Source: JBGPJO01 sp964348535
GTDB lineage: Bacteria; Patescibacteriota; Minisyncoccia; Phycocordibacterales; JAKFXT01
NCBI GenBank assembly: GCA_964348535.1
Contig: CAYGDB010000001.1
Location: 1 to 49,460 of the forward strand
Direction of reading: 5' to 3'
DNA length: 49,460 bases
In this document: positions 8,307 through 17,154 of the stretch, one piece after another
How positions within the stretch are numbered: position 1 is the first letter of the stretch
Layout: each line of letters starts with the position of its first letter
Notes under the pieces: model-generated
Seen by the model: the letters and a program-made list of their open reading frames with translations, nothing else
Databases searched by the model: none
Told to the model about the DNA's origin: nothing
Program-made: the position numbers and the translations under genes

Positions 8307-9488
8307 ATGAAGTGTCTTTTATGTAATGAAGAAACAGCAATAGAGTTTTTGGATTTGGGACAGCAGCCTCTTGCCAATAAGTATCCGAAGAAGGAAGAAT
8401 TTGAAAAAGAAGATTTCTTTCCTCTGAAGGTTTTTTTCTGCCCTTCATGTAAAAATGTACAGCTTGGGACAATAGTTTCTCGCGAGAGGATGTTTGAAGA
8501 TTATTACTACCTTTCTTCTGTAAACCAAGGCCTTGTCAGACACTTTGAAAAGTTTGCGGAAAAAATGTCAGAAGCAAATTTTGTCGTTGATGTCGGCTCA
8601 AACGACGGCATTTTTCTAAAACCCCTTAAAGCTCTTGGGGTTAAAGCCCTTGGGGTGGAGCCGTCTATAAATGTTTCTAAAATTGCTAATGACGCCGGAC
8701 TTGAAACCATTACGTCTTTTTTTAATGGAGAGGCGGTGGCGGAAATAGAAAAAAAGTGGGGCAAGCCCGATGTTATTGTAGCAAGTAGCATATTTACTCA
8801 TTTGGAAGACCCACACCAATTCGTCAAAGATGTGAAGGAACTTCTTACAGAGAACGGTGAATTCATTATAGAAGTGGAATACATCGGCAATATGATAAAA
8901 GATGTTCAGTTTGAAAGATTTTATCTTGACAGAATATTTTATTACTCACTTACTTCGCTCAAGAAACTTTTTGAAGGTCATGGTATGTATATATCTGATG
9001 TAGAAAAAATAGAACCGCATGGAGGCTCTATAAGAGTGACTGCCAAGAATACGGGCGGCAATAATTCTCCGTCTGATTCCGTTTTGAAACTTATTGAGGA
9101 AGAGAAGGAAACCCTAACCGACTCAAAGCTTAAAGAATTTGGCAAAATAACCGAATCTTATGTTCGTGATTTTAAAAAGAAACTTGAGGAGTATAAGCAA
9201 TCAGGTTTGAAGGTGGGAGGTTATGGAGCGCCTGCTCGGGTTGCCACCATCTGCAATTACGGAAAAATAGGACCCTCACTGATTGAATTTATTGTGGATG
9301 ATAGTCCTTTGAAGCAAAATAGATTTAGTCCCGGAACTCACATTCCGATTGTTCCAAAAAGTTTTTTGGACAAAAACGGCGCCGATGTTCTGGCGGTATT
9401 CGCTTACGAGTATTTTGATGACATAAAGAAAAAGACCGAAGGCGCTTACAGATATTTGATACCGATACCGCCGAGGGAGGTGATTTAA
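8307..9488 (+). CDS. Three-domain C-methyltransferase-like protein (zinc site + SAM fold + C-terminal domain)
   Basis: The N terminus carries a zinc-binding pattern, CLLCN at residues 3-6 and CPSC about 45 residues later, as in the putative zinc-binding domain of sugar C-methyltransferases. A SAM fold follows (VVDVGSNDGIFLKPL, residues about 90-105; LGVEPS; IVASSIFTHLEDP). The third domain includes VGGYGAPARVATICNYG, a Rossmann-like motif typical of the C-terminal methyltransferase domain (Methyltransf_14). Such enzymes methylate C3 of NDP-4-keto-6-deoxysugars to branched sugars. At 393 residues it matches the usual 400-410. Start at 8307 is chosen over in-frame starts at 8265 and 8292 because it puts the first CxxC at the end and agrees with the promoter. 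Confidence 0.85.
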   Translation: MKCLLCNEETAIEFLDLGQQPLANKYPKKEEFEKEDFFPLKVFFCPSCKNVQLGTIVSRERMFEDYYYLSSVNQGLVRHFEKFAEKMSEANFVVDVGSNDGIFLKPLKALGVKALGVEPSINVSKIANDAGLETITSFFNGEAVAEIEKKWGKPDVIVASSIFTHLEDPHQFVKDVKELLTENGEFIIEVEYIGNMIKDVQFERFYLDRIFYYSLTSLKKLFEGHGMYISDVEKIEPHGGSIRVTAKNTGGNNSPSDSVLKLIEEEKETLTDSKLKEFGKITESYVRDFKKKLEEYKQSGLKVGGYGAPARVATICNYGKIGPSLIEFIVDDSPLKQNRFSPGTHIPIVPKSFLDKNGADVLAVFAYEYFDDIKKKTEGAYRYLIPIPPREVI

Positions 9489-9504
9489 GCCAAAAATAAA
9501 AGGT

Positions 9505-9533
9505 TTTACAGAATTAAAATAATGGTTTATAGT
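9505..9533 (+). promoter_or_regulatory. Predicted sigma70-type promoter
   Basis: TTTACA (9505-9510) and TATAGT (9528-9533) have a 17-bp spacer, in a 70-bp gap before the SDR gene. Predicted +1 near 9540 gives a leader of about 19 nt without a Shine-Dalgarno site. Confidence 0.6.
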
Positions 9534-9558
9534 ATCTTTTCATACGTATTTTAAACAT

Positions 9559-10665
9559 ATGTCGCGACATAAACTTATTGAAGAAGACATAAAGGCCATA
9601 GCGGACGCTTTGGGTGATGACGCTCAAAAATTTTCAGGCAAGACCATACTGATAAGCGGCGGCTCCGGTTTCTTGGGAAAATACTTTCTTTCCCTTTTTC
9701 GCTATTTGAATGAAAATGTTTTAAAGGAAAAGTGCCGTGTTATATCGGTTGATAATTTCATCACTGGCAGTAAGCATCCCCACTTTGACCACAGTGAGCA
9801 TAAAAATATCGTGGAAGTTTGGGGAGATATCGCCTATCCTCTTCCCATAAGAGAAGATGTGCATTTTATTATTCACGCCGCCGGTGTGGCTTCTCCCGTT
9901 CATTACATGAAGTATCCGCTTGAAACTATAGAAAGCGCCGTTTCAGGAATAAAAAATTTATTGGAATTCGCCCGCAAGAATAAAATTGAAGGATTTTTAT
10001 TTTTTAGCTCAAGCGAAATTTACGGAGATCCGGACCCCAAATCAGTGCCGACACCGGAGACTTATCACGGTTATGTTTCAACAACCGGGCCGAGAGCTTG
10101 CTACGATGAGTCTAAAAGACTCGGTGAAACTATAGCCACCGTCTACCACCAGCAGTTTGGCGTGCCTGCAAAAATAGTCCGACCTTTTAATGTTTTTGGT
10201 CCAGGAATGGGGCATGCCGATAAAAGAGTTCTTCCGATGTTCGCTTACAAAGCTCTAAATAATGAAAAAATTCCGGTTCACGGAGACGGTCTTCAGACCA
10301 GGACATTTTGTTATATAAGCGACGCTATAGCCGGTTTTACTAAAGTCCTAATAAACGGAGAGCCTGGTCATGCTTACAATATTGGTAACGATGAAAATGA
10401 AATTTCAATGCGCGACCTGGCGGAGCTTTTTGTCAAAGTTTCAGGGGAGGACGCTTCACATGAGCTTATAGAATATCCAAGCACATATCCGGGTGGAGAG
10501 CCTCAAAGACGCTCTCCTGACCTCACAAAAGCCCGCACCAGCTTGTCTTATGAGCCGTCTGTCTCTCTTGAGGAAGGTTTGTTGCGTTTTATTTCTTGGT
10601 GCAGAACACAGCCTTCGTATGTTGGAGAAAGGGCAGTCAAGGATATAAGCGTAGAATGGGCCTAA
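9559..10665 (+). CDS. Extended SDR, UDP-glucuronate decarboxylase/NDP-sugar epimerase-like
   Basis: The NAD-binding loop GGSGFLGKYF (residues about 32-41), SSSEIYGDPD, and GPRACYDESKRLGET containing the catalytic Tyr-x3-Lys pair identify an extended short-chain dehydrogenase. The GPR-CYDE-KR context is closest to UDP-glucuronic acid decarboxylases (UXS), which make UDP-xylose. VRPFNVFGPGM and DGLQTRTFCYISD also fit. Length 368 is slightly above the usual 310-345, owing to about 25 extra N-terminal residues. The dehydrogenase-like gene at 2778 or 21039 could supply a uronate substrate, but specificity is not provable here. It has its own promoter and is followed 1 bp later by an oxidoreductase gene. 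Confidence 0.8.
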   Translation: MSRHKLIEEDIKAIADALGDDAQKFSGKTILISGGSGFLGKYFLSLFRYLNENVLKEKCRVISVDNFITGSKHPHFDHSEHKNIVEVWGDIAYPLPIREDVHFIIHAAGVASPVHYMKYPLETIESAVSGIKNLLEFARKNKIEGFLFFSSSEIYGDPDPKSVPTPETYHGYVSTTGPRACYDESKRLGETIATVYHQQFGVPAKIVRPFNVFGPGMGHADKRVLPMFAYKALNNEKIPVHGDGLQTRTFCYISDAIAGFTKVLINGEPGHAYNIGNDENEISMRDLAELFVKVSGEDASHELIEYPSTYPGGEPQRRSPDLTKARTSLSYEPSVSLEEGLLRFISWCRTQPSYVGERAVKDISVEWA

Positions 10666-10666
10666 T

Positions 10667-11686
10667 ATGTCTCAAAAAACTCTCGCCCTTATCGGAGCCG
10701 GCCGTTGGGGTAAAAATATAATTACTACCCTAAAACAAATAGAAGGTGTGGGAGGAGCGCGTCTTAAATATATAGTCGCCAGAAATTCTGAAAGTTTGGA
10801 ACAATATAAAAATGATTACGAAGTAGAAACTGATTACAAAAAACTTCTTGAGAAAAAAGATATTGACGTGGTTATAATTGCCACTCCGCCCTCTACTCAC
10901 AAAGATATTTCTTTGCCTTTCATAAGAGCCAAGATACCTGTCTTTATAGAAAAACCCCTGACGGCAAATCTTGAAGAGGCCGAGGCAATTTTGAAAGAGT
11001 CCAAAGAACAGGGCGGTCTTGTTTTTGTTGGCCACATACATCTGTATAATCCGGCGTATCAAAAAGCAAAAGAGTTTTTTTTAAAAGCGGGCAAACCTCG
11101 CGTCATCTATGGAGAATGCGGAGGGAATGGTCCTTATCGGAATGATTTTTCGGCGCTTTGGGACTGGGCTCCTCACGACCTGTCCGTGATGCTTGATATT
11201 TTGGGGGCACTTCCTATTTCCGTATCCGCTTCGGCTTTTTCTGTTTTGCGTCCTTCCACAAAGCTTTATGATGTTGCGACTTTGAAATTGAATTTTCCGA
11301 ATGACGTTTACGGTTTTATTCGTGTTTCGTGGCTTTTGCCGATTAAACAAAAAAGAATAATGTTTGTCGGAGAAAATGACAGCGTGGTTTTTGATGATGT
11401 TTTATCTGAAAAGAAAGTGGCGGTATTTAAAGGTATGGGTCCGCGGATAGTTGAGGGACAGATGGGGGACATTCCAAGCGTTTTTCCAAACACTCCCGAA
11501 ATAGAATATCCGGAATACTCCTTGACTAAACCTCTTGAGGAAGAGCTCAAAGCTTTTCTAAAAGCCATTGATAGTGGTATGAGGCCACCATCTGATATTG
11601 CTCAAGGTGTGGCGGTTGTTAGAATTTTAAACGCCGCGGAAAGGTCAATTGAAAGCGGAGGCGGGGAAATCAGGCTGATTTTTTAA
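10667..11686 (+). CDS. Gfo/Idh/MocA family NAD(P)-dependent oxidoreductase
   Basis: The 339-residue protein begins with a Rossmann fold (LALIGAGRWGKNI, residues 4-16), then VVIIATPPSTHKDI and the family hallmark FIEKPLT whose lysine takes part in catalysis. The mid-region WDWAPHDLSVMLDILG matches the H-D/E catalytic histidine region. In glycan loci these enzymes oxidise or reduce NDP-sugars at C3 or C4, for example on the way to 3-amino or 2,3-diamino sugars. It follows the SDR gene after a single base, so the two probably act in one sugar pathway. Confidence 0.85.
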   Translation: MSQKTLALIGAGRWGKNIITTLKQIEGVGGARLKYIVARNSESLEQYKNDYEVETDYKKLLEKKDIDVVIIATPPSTHKDISLPFIRAKIPVFIEKPLTANLEEAEAILKESKEQGGLVFVGHIHLYNPAYQKAKEFFLKAGKPRVIYGECGGNGPYRNDFSALWDWAPHDLSVMLDILGALPISVSASAFSVLRPSTKLYDVATLKLNFPNDVYGFIRVSWLLPIKQKRIMFVGENDSVVFDDVLSEKKVAVFKGMGPRIVEGQMGDIPSVFPNTPEIEYPEYSLTKPLEEELKAFLKAIDSGMRPPSDIAQGVAVVRILNAAERSIESGGGEIRLIF

Positions 11687-11736
11687 AAATGTATCCTTTG
11701 GCAATATGGTTTTGTTTCCATAAGTAGTTGGTTTTT

Positions 11737-12876
11737 ATGACTGAAAAGAAACTTTTTATTATTTTCCATGGCCGTTTTCCAAGTGAAAAAGCGGCGTCTT
11801 TGTTTGCCGGCAAAAGCGCCGAGTCATTTGGGAGGGAGGGTATTGAGACCACTCTTATAGTTCCGAGAAGAATATCAAGGATGAGGACAGACCCTTATGA
11901 ATACTATAATCTGAAAAAGAATTTCAGGATTATTTATTTGCCGACCGTTGACCTATTTAACATACCCTTTTTAAGGGTCGTGGCTTTTGAAACAAGCTTT
12001 TTTATATTTTCGATATTGGTTTTTATGTTTTTGCTTTTCAAGGCCGGCAAAGAAGATTTCATATATTCAAACGAATCTCTGGTGATATATTTATCTTCTT
12101 TTTACTTCACTAATATTCTTTATGAATTGCACGATTTTCCAGAACGGAAAATATTTTTTTATAAAAGTTTGTTTAAAAGAGCAAGTCATATTTTGGTTAC
12201 TAATAAATGGAAGGTTGAAAAAACAGAAAGAGTTTTTGGCGTTCAAAAATCAAAAATGATTTTGGAAAGAAACGCGGTTGATATTGAAGAATTTGACATC
12301 CCTGTCAGTAAAGAAAAAGCCAGAGAAAAACTTGGACTGCCTTCGGGTAAAAAAATCGTTGTTTACACCGGACATCTTTACTCATGGAAAGGGGCGGATA
12401 CATTGGCCGAAACGGCAAAAAAATTGCCGAAAGCCTTGTTTGTCTTTGTCGGGGGAACACCGCTTGATATAAAGCGTTTTAAAGACACCTATGGCCACTT
12501 GGACAATATTTTAATAGTTGGCCACAAAGAACATTCTGAAATTCCGTATTGGCAGAAAGCGGCCGATGTTTTGGTTCTTCCAAATACCGCCAAAGAAGAT
12601 ATTTCAAAATTCTACACTTCCCCAATGAAACTTTTTGAATATATGGCAAGCGGAAGGCCTATAATCGCCTCCCGAATACCGTCCATTGTTGAAATTTTAA
12701 ATGATAAAAACTCCGTCCTTGTGGAGCCGGATAGCGTGGAGGCTCTGGCTTCGGCCATTTCTGATATTATTGATAATCAAGAAAAAGGGGAGACTCTCTC
12801 TTCTCAAGCCCGTATTGATGTTGAAGAATACGCTTGGGACAAGAGGGCTAAAAGAATCTTAGCTTTTATATCATGA
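11737..12876 (+). CDS. GT4 family glycosyltransferase
   Basis: The 379-residue GT-B protein has IFHGRFPSEKAASLFAGKSA at the N terminus and a canonical donor domain: VVYTGHLYSWKGADT, ALFVFVGG, ADVLVLPN, and SPMKLFEYMASGRPIIAS with the C-terminal Glu of the donor motif. ATG 11737 is taken over the upstream in-frame TTG at 11728; a weak promoter (TTGGCA at 11698-11703, TAAGTA at 11721-11726) would make it nearly leaderless. It overlaps the following YfhO gene by 4 bp. Confidence 0.87.
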   Translation: MTEKKLFIIFHGRFPSEKAASLFAGKSAESFGREGIETTLIVPRRISRMRTDPYEYYNLKKNFRIIYLPTVDLFNIPFLRVVAFETSFFIFSILVFMFLLFKAGKEDFIYSNESLVIYLSSFYFTNILYELHDFPERKIFFYKSLFKRASHILVTNKWKVEKTERVFGVQKSKMILERNAVDIEEFDIPVSKEKAREKLGLPSGKKIVVYTGHLYSWKGADTLAETAKKLPKALFVFVGGTPLDIKRFKDTYGHLDNILIVGHKEHSEIPYWQKAADVLVLPNTAKEDISKFYTSPMKLFEYMASGRPIIASRIPSIVEILNDKNSVLVEPDSVEALASAISDIIDNQEKGETLSSQARIDVEEYAWDKRAKRILAFIS

Positions 12877-15461
12877 CCACCATTACAAGAAAAGATATTT
12901 TTGCCGTTCTCGCGCTTCTGGTTTTTTCGGTTTTCATTTTTTATCCTGTTTTATTCGGCGGGAAAGTTTTTTCAGATGAAGAGCAGTTTGGTTTTTACTA
13001 CGCTACCTCCCATTACGTTAAACAATCAATTACTCAAGGAACATCTCTCCTGTGGAATAGTGGCCATTATGGCGGTGTGTCGGCGAGCCTGGATCAATTT
13101 GTTTCCGCTTGGTATCCGATTAACCGCCTGTTTTTTAGCCTTTTTGACGCCTTTACCGCTCATCACTTAAGTATCTTATTCGCCACTTTTTTTGGCCTCC
13201 TCTTTGCATATTGGTTCGGCAGAGCAAATAAGTGGCTGATTTCATCTTCAATTGTATTTTCAGCTTCTTATGTTTTGGCCACCACTTTCGGATGGCTCGC
13301 CATTGGCACTATTTCCGCCAACTCTTTTATAATAATGCCAGCCATGACTTTGGCGGTTTTAAAAATCAGACAAAATATAGTCCCTCGGGGCTTGCCCCGA
13401 GGGACTATATTAGCTCCTCGGCTCGGAAATGGAAACTCAAAGCAGTTTCCGTTTCTCTCGCTCTACGTCGCTAATAAGAATTTCGCGCTTTATTCCGTTT
13501 TGGGCGGTTTGGTTTTTGGTGTGGGACTTTTGGCGGGGTTTGTCCAAATAATTTTTTATGTTTGGCCCATGATTCTTTTGTATGCTTTGTTTCTTGACCG
13601 AGAAAGTTGGTCTCCGGCAGTTTCTTTTTTGAATAAATTTAGGGCCACGATTGGATTTTTCAGCATGTCTGTTATCGGAACTCTAATCGGGTTGAAACAG
13701 CTTATGCCATCGGTCTTTTTTATTGACAGAACAATAAGAACTTCAGATTACGCCATTCAAAATGCCACCCATCCTTCAGTCGTGGAATTTATTACATTTG
13801 TTCTGCCCGATTACATAAAAATCCCGTTTATTGGAGGAGGTTCGCATGGTTTTTACATTGGAGTGCTTCCCATTATTTTCGCCTTCATGGCTTTGGTTTT
13901 TTACAGGACAAGGACCACTTTGTTTTTCACAGCTCTTTATTTGATTGTTCTGGGATTTGCTTTTCATTTGCCGATTTTTTCTTGGTTAAACGAACATATC
14001 CCGCCTTACAGGAATATGGGAGGAAATTTCAGATGGATGGTGGCGGGCGCTTTTCCTCTGGCTTTTATAGGAGCCTCGGGTCTTGAAGGATTTCTGCGCT
14101 CTCCTGAAAGAATTTCTGATAAAGCAAAAAAGAACCTGCTAAAAATACTTGCTTTGATTTCATCGGTTGCCGTTCTGGGGACATTTTTGGTTGATTATTT
14201 TTTGAATTTATTAAAGACAAACTCTTCTCTTCAGATGAAAATTTTGGATAAGGTTTTTGTCGGCAGGGAAATGACGTTTCCCGTTGACCATTATCTAAAT
14301 ATTTTAAATCAGACCATAGACAGCTTTTTAGCAGTTTTTTCGTTTTCCAATCTTGAATACATTATCCCTGTTTTGCTCTGGCCTTTGGCGTTCTTGATTT
14401 TCTATTTTTTGGATAAATGGAGTTGGTTAAAGAAAAATATAAAATATGTATTGGTTGTTTTTGTATTGGCCAATACGGCTTTGGTTTTCTTTTTTCAGTT
14501 TGATGATAATTTAGTTTCAAAAAATCTTTTTACCGTTAAGCCGGAAATGGTTTCCTATCTTGAGAGCGCGGAAAAAAATCCGAATAGCTACAGGATTATG
14601 GGTTTTTTGTTGGGGGACGGACTATTTAGAGAAGTTCAAAGCAAAACTAAAATAAGCAAAGAAGTCGTAACCACTCTTCAAAGAGAATTATTGATAAATA
14701 ATTCAAACGTTTACTGGAACATTCAGAGAATGGATGGAATGGAGCCGTATAGAACGATGCGGCATAACAGACTTATTGACACTGTTATTTCTCAAGAAAA
14801 GTCTTCATTCGCCTTTGATATAAAAAAATTGCCTTCAAGCAGATTGGACAAGCTAAATAATTACGATGTTTTGATTCAGGTTTCTCTGGAAGAAAAGAAA
14901 AAGGACTTTTTGACCAAGCTTCCTCTTTTGTCCATGATGAATGTCAAATATATTTATTCTGTCTATGAACTTAACCACTCAAGCTTGGAAAAAAAGTACC
15001 AAAATGATTTGGAAGTTGGTGGTGGCGCAAAACTTCCGCTATACCTTTACGAAAATAAAAATGTTTTGCCTCGGGTTTACTTTGCTTTGAAGCCTGATTT
15101 TTTTGGTGGGGATGATTTGGCGCTTTTGGCAGAAATTTCCACAGCAAAAGATTTTTCCAAAAGAACACTTATTGAATGTAATAATTGTGAAAGTAAACCA
15201 TCCCAAGGGGGGAAGATAGAAATTGACAAGTATCAAAACGGTTACGTTGAAATGACTCTGGAGTCAAAGGGTGATAATTGGCTTGTTTTTAGTGAAAGCA
15301 GTATGCCGGGGTGGGTTGCCACAATTGACGGGAGAGAGGTTTCCATATACGATGCTAACTATATTTTCCAAGCTATTTTAGTTCCCGACGGTGAACATAA
15401 GATTGTCTTTGAATACAAGGATATTGTTGATTTGAAGCTTAAAGAGTACTTGGGGAAATAG
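12873..15461 (+). CDS. YfhO-family multi-pass membrane protein with in-frame repeat insertion
   Basis: The 862-residue protein has a YfhO-like N terminus: TM1, then an outer loop with SDEEQFGFYYA and LLWNSGHYGGV, many further helices, and a soluble C-terminal part ending in the family pattern PGWVATIDG and VPDGEHKIVFEYK. YfhO proteins are GT-C-like and decorate lipoteichoic acids or polysaccharides using lipid-linked sugars. The paralogue at 22400-24907 aligns along its length, but this gene contains roughly 35 extra residues (about 168-202, starting NIVPRGLPRGTILAPRLGNG) encoded by a palindrome plus a repeat element (13374-13471). The reading frame stays open. It overlaps the upstream GT4 gene by 4 bp and is followed 4 bp later by a GT2-methyltransferase fusion. 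Confidence 0.8.
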   Translation: MTTITRKDIFAVLALLVFSVFIFYPVLFGGKVFSDEEQFGFYYATSHYVKQSITQGTSLLWNSGHYGGVSASLDQFVSAWYPINRLFFSLFDAFTAHHLSILFATFFGLLFAYWFGRANKWLISSSIVFSASYVLATTFGWLAIGTISANSFIIMPAMTLAVLKIRQNIVPRGLPRGTILAPRLGNGNSKQFPFLSLYVANKNFALYSVLGGLVFGVGLLAGFVQIIFYVWPMILLYALFLDRESWSPAVSFLNKFRATIGFFSMSVIGTLIGLKQLMPSVFFIDRTIRTSDYAIQNATHPSVVEFITFVLPDYIKIPFIGGGSHGFYIGVLPIIFAFMALVFYRTRTTLFFTALYLIVLGFAFHLPIFSWLNEHIPPYRNMGGNFRWMVAGAFPLAFIGASGLEGFLRSPERISDKAKKNLLKILALISSVAVLGTFLVDYFLNLLKTNSSLQMKILDKVFVGREMTFPVDHYLNILNQTIDSFLAVFSFSNLEYIIPVLLWPLAFLIFYFLDKWSWLKKNIKYVLVVFVLANTALVFFFQFDDNLVSKNLFTVKPEMVSYLESAEKNPNSYRIMGFLLGDGLFREVQSKTKISKEVVTTLQRELLINNSNVYWNIQRMDGMEPYRTMRHNRLIDTVISQEKSSFAFDIKKLPSSRLDKLNNYDVLIQVSLEEKKKDFLTKLPLLSMMNVKYIYSVYELNHSSLEKKYQNDLEVGGGAKLPLYLYENKNVLPRVYFALKPDFFGGDDLALLAEISTAKDFSKRTLIECNNCESKPSQGGKIEIDKYQNGYVEMTLESKGDNWLVFSESSMPGWVATIDGREVSIYDANYIFQAILVPDGEHKIVFEYKDIVDLKLKEYLGK
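13374..13411. repeat. Perfect GC-cored palindrome inside a coding sequence
   Basis: Two 17-base arms (13374-13390 and 13395-13411) are exact reverse complements around a CTTG loop, with a CCCTCGGGG core. It lies in frame within the YfhO-family gene and codes for part of a 35-residue segment absent from the paralogue at 22400. It adjoins the repeat element at 13414-13471. Confidence 0.9.
13414..13471 (+). repeat. Repeat element, copy A, within the YfhO-family gene
   Basis: The left end CTCCTCGGCTCGG and right end CTCGCTCTACGTCGC flank a short hairpin (GGAAACT with AGTTTCC). The same ends, identical over 15 bases on the right and with one mismatch in 13 on the left, flank a different hairpin at 37910-37961 between murB and the secA unit. 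Shared ends with divergent hairpin interiors suggest a small dispersed palindromic element family. Confidence 0.75.
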
Positions 15462-15465
15462 TAAT

Positions 15466-17073
15466 ATGTCAAAAAAAATTTCCGTATTAATTCCTTGTTA
15501 TAACGAGCAGGCCACCATTGAGGAGCTTCTTCGTCGGGTTGAAGCGGCGGATTTTGGTCATTGGCAAAAAGAAATAATCATTGTTGACGACGGTTCAAAA
15601 GATAACACCCGCAACATTCTTTCAAATTACAAGAACAAACCCGGATATCAGGTTATCTTTCACGAAAAAAATCAGGGTAAGGGAGGAGCGGAGAGGACCG
15701 GAATTGCCGTATCAACCGGAGATTACATAATAATGCAAGACGCCGACCTTGAATACGACCCTAGAGAGATTAAAAGATTGCTTGATGTTGTGGACAAGAC
15801 CGGAGCTCCTGTTGTTTTCGGCTCCAGAAATATGGAGAGTTCCTGGCAGAGACTTATGAAGGGTTTTTTCTTTATAAGCATAGGAGTGTGGGGGAGCACC
15901 AAACTCATCAATTTTCTTTATGGAATACATCTGACAGATGCTTGGACTTGCTACAAACTTTTTTCTCAAGAGGTGGCGAAGAAGGCCAGATTTATAGGGA
16001 ACGGTTTTGAGGCGGACTATCTTTTCATAGGCGAAGTTGCGGTAGCCGGTTTTCCGATAGTTGAAGTACTCATAAGCCACGCTCCGAGAACTGTGGAAGA
16101 GGGCAAGAAAATTCGTTACAAAGACGGTATTGTTTCTTCAACTTTGATTTTGAAACATCGCTTATCTCATCTTGTCAAAAAAAGAAACGATTACGACAGG
16201 ACCGCCTCTCGCCTTAAAGCAGTCAACGGCTCTTTTATATGTCCATCGTGTAAAATGCCGCTTGGCGTTTCAAGCCAAAATCTTTCCTGCCCTTCGCATA
16301 GTTTTAGAAAATACGAGGATATAGTCCCGATACTTATTAACGGAGACGCCTTTTTTGTTCACGAAGAAGACAACCTTCACGGAGTAAATTGGCTGAAATC
16401 TTTCCTGAAACAATTTCCAGCCATTTATTATGGTATTTGGAATTTGTTTTGTCCGGTCTTAATGGTTCAAAACGGCCCAAAGAAGATGCTCAAAAAATAT
16501 TTGCCGGAAAAGTCTTTGGTTGCCGATATAGGCTCCGGTCCGAATAGACTTTCCCCCGATTTTATTAACGTGGACGTTTCTCCTTTTCCTGGTGTGGATG
16601 TGATAGCCGATGGAGACAATTTGCCTTTTAAAAATGGCACATTTGATGGGGTGGTAACTGAATCCTTGCTTGAACATGTTATTAACCCGCAGAAGGTGGT
16701 AAATGAGGCTGTTAGAGTCTTAAAAGATGGCGGTGTGATATACACCAGCGCTCCCTTTATTCATCCCTATCACGCCTCTCCTGACGACTTCAGCCGTTTT
16801 ACGGCAAGCGGTCTAAAGGAGCTTTTTTCGGGACTTGAGATTTTGGAGCTTGGAGTTCGCTCCGGCCCATGGAGCGCTTTTCTGATGTTCCTGGCTTACT
16901 TTTTGGGAGTGGTCTTTTCTTTCGGTTCCAAAAAACTGGCGCCGTTTTTGGCCCATGTTTTTATGCTTATCTTAGGTCCGCTAAAAGTTTTTGATATTAT
17001 TTTCGCCAAATTTAGTGGAGCAGAGGCCGTAAGCGCCCATCTTTACATTGTCGCGAGGAAACCCAAAGCATAG
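15466..17073 (+). CDS. Fusion: DPM1-like GT2 + zinc ribbon + SAM methyltransferase
   Basis: Residues 1-240 form a polyprenyl-phosphate-type GT2 (SVLIPCYNEQ, VDDGSKDNTR, NQGKGGAERTG, QDADLEYDP, GSRN). Residues about 257-290 form a Trm112-like ribbon (CPSC, then LSCPSH, with the fourth ligand probably His). Residues about 345-480 form a class I methyltransferase (VADIGSGPNRLS, VDGVVTESLLEHV-like segment, VLKDGGVIYTSAP). One or two hydrophobic segments close the 535-residue protein. GT2 and methyltransferase domains are normally separate proteins; there is no frameshift or internal stop here. The fusion may couple lipid-phosphate sugar formation with methylation of a related intermediate. Last gene of the first compact block. 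Confidence 0.85.
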   Translation: MSKKISVLIPCYNEQATIEELLRRVEAADFGHWQKEIIIVDDGSKDNTRNILSNYKNKPGYQVIFHEKNQGKGGAERTGIAVSTGDYIIMQDADLEYDPREIKRLLDVVDKTGAPVVFGSRNMESSWQRLMKGFFFISIGVWGSTKLINFLYGIHLTDAWTCYKLFSQEVAKKARFIGNGFEADYLFIGEVAVAGFPIVEVLISHAPRTVEEGKKIRYKDGIVSSTLILKHRLSHLVKKRNDYDRTASRLKAVNGSFICPSCKMPLGVSSQNLSCPSHSFRKYEDIVPILINGDAFFVHEEDNLHGVNWLKSFLKQFPAIYYGIWNLFCPVLMVQNGPKKMLKKYLPEKSLVADIGSGPNRLSPDFINVDVSPFPGVDVIADGDNLPFKNGTFDGVVTESLLEHVINPQKVVNEAVRVLKDGGVIYTSAPFIHPYHASPDDFSRFTASGLKELFSGLEILELGVRSGPWSAFLMFLAYFLGVVFSFGSKKLAPFLAHVFMLILGPLKVFDIIFAKFSGAEAVSAHLYIVARKPKA

Positions 17074-17154
17074 TTAGTGGCTGGCCTTGCAGAAACGGTG
17101 TTTAGTAAATTTTTGTTACTAGTAGGGTCTATGGGCAGTTATCAATAAGTAATT

